A DNA stretch of 13,544 bases from Planctomycetaceae bacterium (lineage in GTDB: Bacteria; Planctomycetota; Planctomycetia; Pirellulales; Thermoguttaceae), in NCBI GenBank assembly GCA_031266315.1, contig JAISBG010000868.1:1-13544 (forward strand), read 5' to 3'. This document shows positions 1-6,780 of the stretch, in pieces (position 1 is the stretch's first letter; each line of letters starts with the position of its first letter). The notes under the pieces were generated by a model. That model saw only the letters and a program-made list of their open reading frames with translations, had not been told where the DNA came from and did not search any database. Position numbers and translations under genes: made by a program.

Positions 1-4
1 ACTC

Positions 5-1177
5 TTAATCAACGAAAATTCCGGTTGCGTACCAGATATTGTTGGAACCGAGTACCATGTCGTAACCATAATAGGTATGTTTTTTTCGTGCAGCAGACCA
101 ATGACCGGAAGAATTACGCCATGCACGCACACAACCAATTGCCGCCTCAAAAAGTCCTTCGTCCGTCCAACTCTGAGCACAGATTTCTGAAACAGAACCT
201 TGTTCCAATTCTCCGCTAATCCTAGTGCTTCGCGTTCCAAAATTCTGATGTCCCAAAACTCCCTTCTTTGCCTGATAAACAGAATGGTCTGTCGCCTCTT
301 TGGTAACAAATGGATGGAATGTTCCCATTGTACTCAACGGACGTTCAGGGTGAATTCGCATCGCATAAATCAATGTCCGTTGCGTCAGTGTTCCGGGCGG
401 AAGCGTCAAAAAAGTTTGAACTTGTTCCGATGTCGGCGGCTTCGCCCGCAAAAAGGGGAGAATACCAACAAGATTTTCGTAATACGATGCATCGTTGTGT
501 TCATAGTCAATCACCGCAAGTCCCGGAAGATGTCCCATTTCCCGGAACTTCGGCAAATCAAGAATCGGAACTCCCGATTGCCTTTCCAATTCCGACTCCT
601 GAACCGCGTTAATCGGCAATTTTAACAAAATATAATTGTTCAGTAAATCAAGAACTTCCCGCTTATAAAAAGCACGTTGCTCAAATTCCCGACAAGCCGC
701 CGCAATCGGTAACGGTTTTTGTAATTGCGGTGATACATAAACAACCTGCCGAATCTCATTGCTGCCAACCTTAACAAACCGTTCCTCCGTAGAATTGGGA
801 ATTAACGGCGAATCCGTAATCGCATAAAAATAAATCAAAAGATTCTTCGATTGTTCTTTTGACTTTTGCGATGCCGCTACATAATTGGTTTCCCACGAAA
901 GGTGATCCAATTCATTCCATAACGCTTCTTCAGCAAAAAGCGGCAGAGAAGGGCAGTGTGTTGATAAAAATACCAATAAAATGAGAATCGTGAAAAAGAT
1001 ACTTGAAAAACCCTGCCAATCTCGGCAATGAAATTCTGAAAAGATTTTGTTCGTCTCACGATATTCGTGAAAAAAATTCAGGATGCCCGATTTACCTTTT
1101 ACGTTTAATTTGTTATAATCGGTAAAGTTTGTGTCGTTTACTGCCATGAAGTTCGTTTGGTGAATAAAGTTCGTCAT
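5..1177 (-). CDS. Secreted thioredoxin-fold protein with CAP-like C-terminal domain
   Basis: Complete gene of 390 aa from the chosen ATG. That start is preferred because GGGAG lies about 10 nt upstream; the frame also allows an ATG at 1216 (403 aa). A hydrophobic segment at about residues 57-72 followed by a small-residue stretch (LPLFA) suggests a signal peptide or anchor, but about 55 hydrophilic residues precede it, which is unusual; I see no later in-frame ATG, GTG or TTG before it. The next ~200 residues resemble planctomycete thioredoxin-like proteins (W-x2-NY-x2-A, KNLLIYF, CREFEQRAFYKREV, a LPG at the cis-Pro position), but the usual CxxC after the LLIYF strand is missing, so disulfide redox activity is doubtful. 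The last ~93 residues (HSVYQAK, GHQNFG, EICAQSW, CVRAWRNSSGHW, YGYDM, IWYATGIF) resemble a CAP/SCP-like domain; that part is inference from motif spacing. Divergent from the next gene. Substrate unknown. Confidence 0.75.
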   Translation of the reverse strand: MTNFIHQTNFMAVNDTNFTDYNKLNVKGKSGILNFFHEYRETNKIFSEFHCRDWQGFSSIFFTILILLVFLSTHCPSLPLFAEEALWNELDHLSWETNYVAASQKSKEQSKNLLIYFYAITDSPLIPNSTEERFVKVGSNEIRQVVYVSPQLQKPLPIAAACREFEQRAFYKREVLDLLNNYILLKLPINAVQESELERQSGVPILDLPKFREMGHLPGLAVIDYEHNDASYYENLVGILPFLRAKPPTSEQVQTFLTLPPGTLTQRTLIYAMRIHPERPLSTMGTFHPFVTKEATDHSVYQAKKGVLGHQNFGTRSTRISGELEQGSVSEICAQSWTDEGLFEAAIGCVRAWRNSSGHWSAARKKHTYYGYDMVLGSNNIWYATGIFVD

Positions 1178-1418
1178 TTTAAGTAATTCTCCCGTAAGGT
1201 TTTCAAAATAGAACAACTTTATGGATTATTCCGATTAAGTTGGTCAGTAAGTTTAGACGCAATTATATTGGTAAAGTACATCGTTGCAACAAAACAAACT
1301 GTCCATTCTGATTTTTTCCTCAAAATTTAGCATTAAATAAAAAATTTTTTTGAACCCATTTTTTGCAATTCACCCAGACTAACACACGTGTTTTACAAAA
1401 GCCCCCATTTTAACATTC

Positions 1419-1448
1419 AAGAAATTTTCAACGTTTAGAAAATTTCTT
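1419..1448. promoter_or_regulatory. 11-bp inverted repeat in the divergent intergenic region
   Basis: Perfect 11-bp arms (1419-1429 and 1438-1448, AAGAAATTTTC and its complement) flank an 8-nt spacer, ending 30 nt before the ATG at 1479. The position suits an operator or a 5'-UTR hairpin for the downstream gene, but AT-rich sequence makes such repeats easier to get by chance. No convincing -35/-10 pair was found in this 300-bp region. Confidence 0.35.
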
Positions 1449-1478
1449 TCACACATTACTCAAACCTAGTTTCGTATA

Positions 1479-3497
1479 ATGCAAAAAACATTTTGTTTCC
1501 GATTTTTGGCGGTGATGTTTCTAACCGCTGTTGTGATTGTTGCTTTTTATCCCAATATTTCTCAGGCTGCCCGGTTTCGCCGGATTACACGGCAACGAGG
1601 AACCGTTCCAACAGAAACAGTTCTTCTCGTAACAAAAGAGAAAGAATTAGCGTTGTCGCCGGAAGCGGCAAAAGAACAACTGACAACGCTCTGCGAGCAG
1701 GTTAAATCCGATTACAAAAAAATTACGCCCGATGACTTGAAACGGAGCAAACAACATTTGTTTGAGTCTGTTCAATCATTGCTTCGGGTCTTGAACCGCG
1801 ATTCGGACAAGGAAGCAGCGGCGGCGTGGAGAGAAGAATTTCATCTTGCAGAACTGTCGGCAATGCTCCAAAAGACAGAAACTCCAGATAAAACATTTCT
1901 CGACACTATTTGGAACGCTCTTCATTCGAATAAAAAAGGAGTTCGCCGGACTGTTTTCGACAACTTCCGCAAATCACTTCGGCAATACCAATCATTAGAA
2001 CGTCTTCTTTCAGATAATAGTTACGAATCCCAACTGGTTAAGGTTTGCGATCATCTTCTCAATTATATTGAAACTTATTCCGGCAACCGTGACCCGCTTC
2101 ATGCGGTTGCGTTGAGTGATGTGATGGTTTGGCTTGAAGATGTCAGTGCCATCGAACCGCGAACATTGAAAATGGTTGATCTGACTCGTGTTGTGTTTTC
2201 CGGTATTAATTTTCAGGTTCAGGTTGGTACGGAGTTTGTCGGGGCAGGGTTCCAAAGTGAAATCAATGAAGACTTTGAAATTGATGAAAATATTTTGGGA
2301 ACACATGTTGTCGGAAGCGGAACTCTGAACGCAACCAGTTCTGCCGAATTGGTTCCGAATAAAAATAAGGCGGAAATCAAAGTTCTCATTAAAGCGGTTA
2401 TGGATTCGGCAACAACCGGATACCATTCTCCGGTTACGGTTAATACGAACACGAAAGGAACATTGTTAGCGGAGAAACGGATTCAAATTACGCCCGAAGC
2501 GTTTTTAACTGTTCCGACCCAAACGCAGGCAAATCTCAAAGCGTCGCTTTCCAATATTCGTATCAACGGCGGACCTCTTGTTCAAATGGTTGCCAAACAA
2601 CAGATTCAAGAACAACGGGCTTCTTCGCAATCGGTTGCGAGACAGCGTGCAGAAAAAAGAATGAATCAGCGCGTGGACAACCGGATTGATCCGAAAATTG
2701 AAGAACTAAACGAAAATTATCAAACCAAAATTCGTACACCGCTTGTTCAAACCGGTCTTTTCCCGCGAATCTGGAATCTTTCCAGTACAGCGGAAAAAAT
2801 GGATTGGTCGCTTCTGATTGGAAGTCTGACGCAACCTTCGGCAATGAATCCGGCTCCGATTTTGGAAAAACCTTATGATTTGGTAGTTCAGGTTCATCAA
2901 TCGGCGTTGAACAATGCGGCGGCTCTTGCGTTGTCCGGTCGGTTTCTTGACGAAGACGAGTTTGTGAAAGACCTGCAAAAACAATTTCCAAAACTACCAA
3001 AATTTTTGGAACGAAAGCAAGACGAATCACCGGCTCAAGTCTCCTTTGTTGCCAAAGCACCGATTGATATTTTGTTCGTCGATAACAAAATTAAGGTTGT
3101 TATTCGGCTTGACGACATTAAAGTTCTCAATAATTCTGATAAATCGTACACGATGACGATTCTTTACAATGTTAGTGTTGGCAAGAAAAAAGATCAGAAC
3201 GGAGTTGAGCGGGACATTGCCATTTTGGAACAGGCTGAAACTCCTCAGGCTTTTCCGAGTAACTATCAACAAGACAGCGGCGCGAAACTTTCCGCAATTC
3301 AAACGATGATTCGTTCTTATTTGATACGGAGACTTGAAGCGTTACCTAAACGGGTTGAAACAGAACCGTTGGAACTTGACGGCGAATGGAAGGGAACCGG
3401 TATTCTTGTTCCGGTTTTCATTTCTTCCAATAATGGTTGGCTGACTTTCGCCTGCGATTGGATTCCAACGGAAAAGAAATCCGAAGAGAAAAAATAA
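1479..3497 (+). CDS. Large secreted protein of a conserved planctomycete family, function unknown
   Basis: 672 aa. Residues 1-30 form a typical Sec signal peptide: a short basic start, a hydrophobic core (FLAVMFLTAVVIVAF) and a likely cleavage after ISQA. The mature protein has a charged, helical N-terminal third (about 50-220), then a beta-rich middle (about 240-330) with VGAGFQSEINEDFEIDENIL and a hydrophobic/polar alternating pattern. A Q/R-rich helical linker follows (about 370-420, VARQRAEKRMNQRVDNRID), then a mixed C-terminal domain ending DGEWKGTGILVP and a lysine-rich tail. I recognise the pattern from large secreted planctomycete proteins of no assigned function; no catalytic motif is visible. 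No clear SD precedes the ATG, which sits inside a TATAATG string; the Met at residue 13 would still leave a signal peptide. It does not form an obvious operon with either neighbour. Confidence 0.85.
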   Translation: MQKTFCFRFLAVMFLTAVVIVAFYPNISQAARFRRITRQRGTVPTETVLLVTKEKELALSPEAAKEQLTTLCEQVKSDYKKITPDDLKRSKQHLFESVQSLLRVLNRDSDKEAAAAWREEFHLAELSAMLQKTETPDKTFLDTIWNALHSNKKGVRRTVFDNFRKSLRQYQSLERLLSDNSYESQLVKVCDHLLNYIETYSGNRDPLHAVALSDVMVWLEDVSAIEPRTLKMVDLTRVVFSGINFQVQVGTEFVGAGFQSEINEDFEIDENILGTHVVGSGTLNATSSAELVPNKNKAEIKVLIKAVMDSATTGYHSPVTVNTNTKGTLLAEKRIQITPEAFLTVPTQTQANLKASLSNIRINGGPLVQMVAKQQIQEQRASSQSVARQRAEKRMNQRVDNRIDPKIEELNENYQTKIRTPLVQTGLFPRIWNLSSTAEKMDWSLLIGSLTQPSAMNPAPILEKPYDLVVQVHQSALNNAAALALSGRFLDEDEFVKDLQKQFPKLPKFLERKQDESPAQVSFVAKAPIDILFVDNKIKVVIRLDDIKVLNNSDKSYTMTILYNVSVGKKKDQNGVERDIAILEQAETPQAFPSNYQQDSGAKLSAIQTMIRSYLIRRLEALPKRVETEPLELDGEWKGTGILVPVFISSNNGWLTFACDWIPTEKKSEEKK

Positions 3498-3753
3498 CGG
3501 TAACTGTTCACGCTGACCAACCAAAGATTTGTTATCCAAAGACAAACAATCATATCAATGGAAATCGTATTGCTGTTTGTGTACGATTGTGTTTTGTATG
3601 GTTGTTTGTCAAGGGTAGGGGGAAATCAATTGAAAATCAATTTTTCAGATCGTCCTCGATTATGGTTCTCAGCGACAATCTGATTCTTTGCGAATGTAAA
3701 TGAGGCGGGCTATTCTTTGTTGACCTGTCGGTGATTACACTTAGATTCCGATT

Positions 3754-3990
3754 AAAAATTTCTGATTCTATCGGATTAGGTGTTTTACAAAGGAAGTGTC
3801 ATAATAGGTAAAATTTCATAGGCAATCATCAGGTGGGTGACCTTTCGCTGAAAGGTCACGTCGGTGTACTCGCCGACAGTGAATTAGATGAACGACGGCA
3901 AATGGAGTTGCTTTCCGTGTTGGAGTCAATGCAAACTCAACCGGCGCAACCGCCCAGCGGGCGGATTGTCCACCTCTTTTCGCGTTTAAA
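3754..3990 (+). repeat. Dispersed structured repeat, copy A
   Basis: Shares about 220 bp with copies at 6355-6580 (+) and 8161-8418 (-). Landmarks in order: TCGGATTAGGTGTTT, ATAATAGGTAAAATTTCATA, GGCAATCAT, the outer stem arm AGGTGGGTGA (3831-3840), hairpin 3837-3859 (9-bp stem, 5-nt loop), hairpin around GTCGGTG-TACT-CGCCGAC, hairpin CCGCCC-AGC-GGGCGG (3950-3964), the outer arm TTGTCCACCT (3966-3975), then CTCTTTTCGCGTTT. It contains a 61-codon open frame that I treat as incidental, because copies B and C break it. The rest of 3498-3753 holds no gene I can support; it has a loose inverted repeat (GACAAACAA at 3540, TTGTTTGTC at 3602). Confidence 0.8.
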
Positions 3991-4102
3991 ACGAACTTGT
4001 CAAGGATTGGACACCTAATACGGGAGGTTCAGAAAAATTAATTTAAGGAGACCGCTTTACTTCCGGTTTGCTCTAATTTACAATATTTGAAGAAGTATCT
4101 CG

Positions 4103-4158
4103 TCTGGCGAGGTAGTTATCAAAAAAACTCGAACTTTTTTGATAACTACCTCGCCAGA
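4103..4158. repeat. Perfect 24-bp hairpin flanked by 13-bp direct repeats
   Basis: Arms 4103-4126 and 4135-4158 are perfectly complementary over 24 bp around an 8-nt loop. The A-run and T-run lie at the loop end, so this is not a classical intrinsic terminator. GAAGTATCTCGTC (4092-4104) and GAAGTATTTCGTC (4160-4172) form an imperfect direct repeat (12 of 13) on either side, as if a palindromic insert had duplicated its target. An ATG at 4158 overlaps the right arm and opens the PadR frame, which is one reason not to choose it as the start. Confidence 0.85.
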
Positions 4159-4226
4159 TGAAGTATTTCGTCAAGAAGGGCAAATACTTATTTAATCAAT
4201 TTACGTTTCATTATGTCCGTTTCGTG

Positions 4227-4646
4227 ATGTCAAAGGAAACCGCAAGAAAACAGCAGAAACAAACCGGTAGGAAAAATACCGCTTCCCAATCACAACCTCG
4301 CGGGTTGCCGGGATTTTCTTTTATGACTTCGGATTTGATTCGGGGGCACACGGAAACAATTATTTTAGCGAATTTATTAAAAGGTGATACCTATGGGTAT
4401 GAGATTAACAAACGGATTCAAGGTTTAACCGATAATCTTTACGAGCTCAAAGAAGCAACGCTTTATTCAACATTCCGTCGGCTCGAAAAAGCGGGACTGG
4501 TCAAATCATATTGGGGCGACGAAGAAACCGGTGCAAGACGGCGTTACTACTCCATTACTGATGAAGGTAAAAGTGTTTATTGGAGTAGTAAAGTTGATTG
4601 GGATAAAGCAAAGGAACTTATTGACGGACTTATCCGCGAATTTTGA
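4227..4646 (+). CDS. PadR-family transcriptional regulator
   Basis: 139 aa from the chosen ATG. The first ~30 residues are a basic, Gln-rich tail (MSKETARKQQKQTGRK), then the PadR core starts at MTSDLIRGHTETIILANLL. The winged-helix domain is clear: GDTYGYEINKRI (helix 1), LKEATLYSTFRRLEKAGLV (recognition helix) and the wing GARRRYYSITDEGK. A short C-terminal helix (VDWDKAKELIDGLIREF) fits the small PadR subgroup that dimerises through the last helix. Family members usually repress by binding DNA and respond to a ligand or to stress. Start is uncertain: the frame opens at 4158 inside a hairpin, and the Met at 4320 (TCGGATTTGATTC follows) would give a minimal core; none has a good SD. The usual partner genes (ABC transporter, DUF1700-like) are absent; the next gene is a DUF1559 gene with its own promoter. 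Confidence 0.9.
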   Translation: MSKETARKQQKQTGRKNTASQSQPRGLPGFSFMTSDLIRGHTETIILANLLKGDTYGYEINKRIQGLTDNLYELKEATLYSTFRRLEKAGLVKSYWGDEETGARRRYYSITDEGKSVYWSSKVDWDKAKELIDGLIREF

Positions 4647-4729
4647 TAAACTGTAACATAGCGGATATAAGTTAGTAAGTATAAGGCGGGCTATTCGTCA
4701 AAAACTTTCGCTGAAAAGAAAGATTTCTC

Positions 4730-4758
4730 TTGACTTCTGGTTTTATTTTGTATAAACT
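4730..4758 (+). promoter_or_regulatory. Sigma-70-like promoter of DUF1559 gene 1
   Basis: TTGACT (4730-4735), 17-nt spacer, TAAACT (4753-4758). The same arrangement (TTTCTCTTGAC, 17 nt, TAAACT) precedes DUF1559 gene 2, at exactly the same distance from the ATG (129 nt from the first base of the -35). Conservation between the two copies supports the call; a -10 at TATAAA (4751) with a 15-nt spacer is the alternative. Confidence 0.65.
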
Positions 4759-4845
4759 CTGAAATTGTTAAACCTGCATTACGCTTTTTTGCTGTCTTGT
4801 TTTGCGGCAAACGTTTTGCGATGAGTTCATAAAACCTTGTAAAAT

Positions 4846-4850
4846 AAGGA
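4846..4850 (+). promoter_or_regulatory. Ribosome binding site deciding the start of DUF1559 gene 1
   Basis: AAGGA, 8 nt before ATG 4859. The block AAAATAAGGAACTTAAC is identical upstream of DUF1559 gene 2 (AAGGA at 6768-6772, ATG at 6781), so the ATG is preferred over in-frame TTG codons further upstream. Confidence 0.7.
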
Positions 4851-4858
4851 ACTTAACG

Positions 4859-6196
4859 ATGAAAAACCTAGTAGAAATCGCTTCGGAAAATTTATTGAAC
4901 AATTCAGTAAAAAATTCGGTGGAAAGTCAAATGTTAAAATGGGCAAGTCAGGGGGGGGGGGCAGTATGGAGTGAAAAGGAAAAATTAAACGAAGAGTTCT
5001 CTCTTGACGAACACAACCCTTCAAATATTTTTTCTTTAATTCGTTCTACACCATTCGGCTTTACATTGGTCGAACTCCTTGTGGTAATTGCGATTATTGG
5101 TGTGTTAATCGCTCTTTTGTTGCCGGCTGTTCAAGCAGCACGGGAAGCCGCGCGGAGAATGCAGTGTACCAATCACTTGAAACAAATTGGCATCGGCGTT
5201 CACAACTTTCACGACACGTACAACGGACTCCCGCCAATGACTGTTGGAAACAATTGGTGTGAAAGTCCTACCGGTTCCACGTTAGGAATTCGAAACGGCG
5301 GTAGCGGTACTGCCAGTGCCGGTGATTCCGATACTTATGATGGAGTTACGTTGTTTGGGGTGATTTTTCCATTTATTGAACAAAATAGCCTCTACGATGT
5401 CATCACCAATCCTACAGCGGGAAGCGGAGTCGCATTTACCGCAACAGCGTGGTGGTTTGTCAATTTACAAACATCTAATCCTGACATGGTGAAGGCGTTT
5501 GGTTCGGTAGCAACCTATCGATGTCCTTCCCGACGCGGTAGCGGACCGCAAATCGCTATCGATACTCAAACACCCACATGGGATTCGTATTTTTGGGGAC
5601 CTCAAGGCGATTACGCAATGATTGCCAATATGTACACTAGCGGACGTGGTGTAAACAACGAGGCAACAGGAGGTTATAATTGGTACAGCAATTATTGCCC
5701 GTTAGCTTCTGAGCATGCGGCATACAGCCATGCAGCGTTTCGACCTGCTCTTTGGGAAAGCAGAGACCTGAGTAATAATGCACGTCATGCGATTGCATCA
5801 TGGCAACCGCGTGATACATTTGCCTGGTGGTCAGACGGAACTACCAATATTGTTATTCTTGGAGAAAAACATATTCCTGCTGCTCATGTTGGAATTTGCG
5901 GCGGTTCAAGTGAGGCAACACGCGGTGATTGTTCCATTTTGACAACCGGCGTTTGGCGTTCTCCGTCTTCGATGCGAGATGCCCGAAGGTACATCGCTCG
6001 GTCTCCAAGTGATACAGCGTATGATGCAACAAATGCTCTAAATCATGGTTTTGGCGGTTGTCATCCCGGTGTTTGCATGTTCCTTGTTGGTGACGCTTCC
6101 GTACGCCCCATTGCAAATACAACTCCCACTTCCAATGGTTCCAATTTTGAACTGATTATGGACGTTCGCGATGGAATTCAAGCAACATTACCGTGA
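4859..6196 (+). CDS. DUF1559 prepilin-like protein 1, poly-G tract in ON frame
   Basis: 445 aa. Type IV prepilin-like protein: cleavage/methylation site G67^F68 with Glu at +5 (FTLVELLVV), hydrophobic helix to [17 protein letters not shown], then the long DUF1559 domain with [44 protein letters not shown] and a C-terminal H-x9-D motif ([13 protein letters not shown]; Ala where Gly is usual). The predicted location is the envelope or outside the cell, after processing by a prepilin peptidase; the actual role of DUF1559 proteins is not known. The leader before the cleavage site is 67 residues, far longer than the 6-25 usual for prepilins and than the 8 of gene 3. Inside it, codons after SQ are built from an 11-G run (4951-4961). 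With 11 G the frame continues ([11 protein letters not shown]) into the prepilin motif; 10 or 12 G would hit stops within about 10 codons. Own promoter at 4730; terminator-like hairpin follows at 6291. Confidence 0.92.
   Translation: MKNLVEIASENLLNNSVKNSVESQMLKWASQGGGAVWSEKEKLNEEFSLDEHNPSNIFSLIRSTPFGFTLVELLVVIAIIGVLIALLLPAVQAAREAARRMQCTNHLKQIGIGVHNFHDTYNGLPPMTVGNNWCESPTGSTLGIRNGGSGTASAGDSDTYDGVTLFGVIFPFIEQNSLYDVITNPTAGSGVAFTATAWWFVNLQTSNPDMVKAFGSVATYRCPSRRGSGPQIAIDTQTPTWDSYFWGPQGDYAMIANMYTSGRGVNNEATGGYNWYSNYCPLASEHAAYSHAAFRPALWESRDLSNNARHAIASWQPRDTFAWWSDGTTNIVILGEKHIPAAHVGICGGSSEATRGDCSILTTGVWRSPSSMRDARRYIARSPSDTAYDATNALNHGFGGCHPGVCMFLVGDASVRPIANTTPTSNGSNFELIMDVRDGIQATLP
4951..4961 (+). repeat. 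Poly-G tract, 11 bases, in DUF1559 gene 1
   Basis: Uninterrupted run of 11 G within the N-terminal leader codons, between AAGTCA and CAGTATG. Its length sets the reading frame: 11 (or 8, 14) keeps the gene open. Such tracts change length by slipped-strand mispairing in known contingency loci. Confidence 0.95.
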
Positions 6197-6290
6197 TGTT
6201 ATTCCCTTAACACAGGAGGAAAAAACCTTTTTTCCCGTTCACAAATTGAAGTAAACATAATTGTTTTGTGTTACTGAAGTGTTAAAAATT

Positions 6291-6337
6291 ACCGCGTTAG
6301 TGGTGTTCTTATGGGTAACACCGCTAGCGCGTTATTT
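6291..6337 (+). terminator. Probable intrinsic terminator after DUF1559 gene 1
   Basis: Arms 6291-6307 and 6317-6333 pair over 17 positions with one mismatch and two G-U pairs, around a 9-nt loop, followed by a short T-rich stretch (ATTTTAG). It is about 95 nt after the stop codon. A smaller AT-only hairpin (GGAAAAAA-CC-TTTTTTCC) lies nearer the stop, around 6218-6235. The U tract is weak, so efficiency is uncertain. Confidence 0.55.
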
Positions 6338-6354
6338 TAGGAAACAATCGAAAA

Positions 6355-6580
6355 ATTTTTAGATTCTACCGGATTAGGTGTTTCCCACCGGAATAGTAAA
6401 ATAATAGGTAAAATTTCATCGGCAATCATAAGGTGGGCAACCTTTCGCTATTTGCTAAAAGGTTGCGTCGGCGTACTCGCCGACGGTGAATTAGATTAAC
6501 GACGGTAAATGGCGTTGTTTTCCGTATTGGAGTCAACCGGCGCAACCGCCCAGCGGGCGGATTGCCCACCTGATGATTGC
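6355..6580 (+). repeat. Dispersed structured repeat, copy B
   Basis: Same order of landmarks as copy A. Ends are inverted: GCAATCAT-A-AGGTGGGCAA (6422-6440) against TTGCCCACCT-G-ATGATTGC (6562-6580), 18 of 19 positions complementary, so a 159-bp unit with terminal inverted repeats can be drawn. Internal hairpins: 6437-6466 (9-bp stem), 6467-6484 (GTCGGCG-TACT-CGCCGAC, perfect 7 bp) and 6546-6560 (CCGCCC-AGC-GGGCGG). Compared with copies A and C it lacks 11 bases between two TCAA motifs (near 6532), and a stop interrupts the frame that is open in copy A. No gene was found between 6197 and 6780. Confidence 0.85.
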
Positions 6581-6651
6581 TCATCTTGATTGACCTGTGG
6601 TGATGACTCTAAAAATTCTAAAACTACAAAATTTTCTCAAAAAAATTTCTC

Positions 6652-6680
6652 TTGACATTCAGCTTTGTTTAGCATAAACT
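6652..6680 (+). promoter_or_regulatory. Sigma-70-like promoter of DUF1559 gene 2
   Basis: TTGACA (6652-6657), 17-nt spacer, TAAACT (6675-6680), preceded by AATTTCTC as at gene 1. The first -35 base is 129 nt from the ATG, identical to gene 1, although the sequence in between has diverged in places. Confidence 0.68.
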
Positions 6681-6780
6681 ATGAATCTCATTCAAGGCGA
6701 TACATAGTTTTGCCGTATTGTTTTGCGGTAAATGTTTCGCGATGATTTCAATGAAACCTTATAAAATAAGGAACTTAACA

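Noticed and set aside
3437..3703. 88-codon plus-strand open frame overlapping the end of the 672-aa gene
   Set aside because: Out-of-frame overlap with a strong gene, no motifs, no RBS.
3833..4018. 61-codon open frame in repeat copy A (reads LADSELDERRQM, loosely like an anti-sigma factor N-terminus)
   Set aside because: It lies wholly in the dispersed repeat. Copy B has a stop after GELD and copy C a frameshift, and the differences between copies follow stem pairing rather than codon positions.
4103..4158. Intrinsic terminator
   Set aside because: The T run sits at the loop end inside the stem and no U tract follows the stem.
4158..4646. Longer PadR start at ATG 4158
   Set aside because: This ATG is the last base pair of the 24-bp hairpin, has no SD, and adds a region unlike PadR proteins.
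4802..4858. Upstream TTG starts for DUF1559 genes 1 and 2
   Set aside because: The ATG with conserved AAGGA 8 nt upstream is at the same place in both genes, while the frame further upstream is not conserved between them.
6355..6580. CRISPR array
   Set aside because: The copies are far apart, long, in both orientations and not separated by regular spacers; no cas genes.
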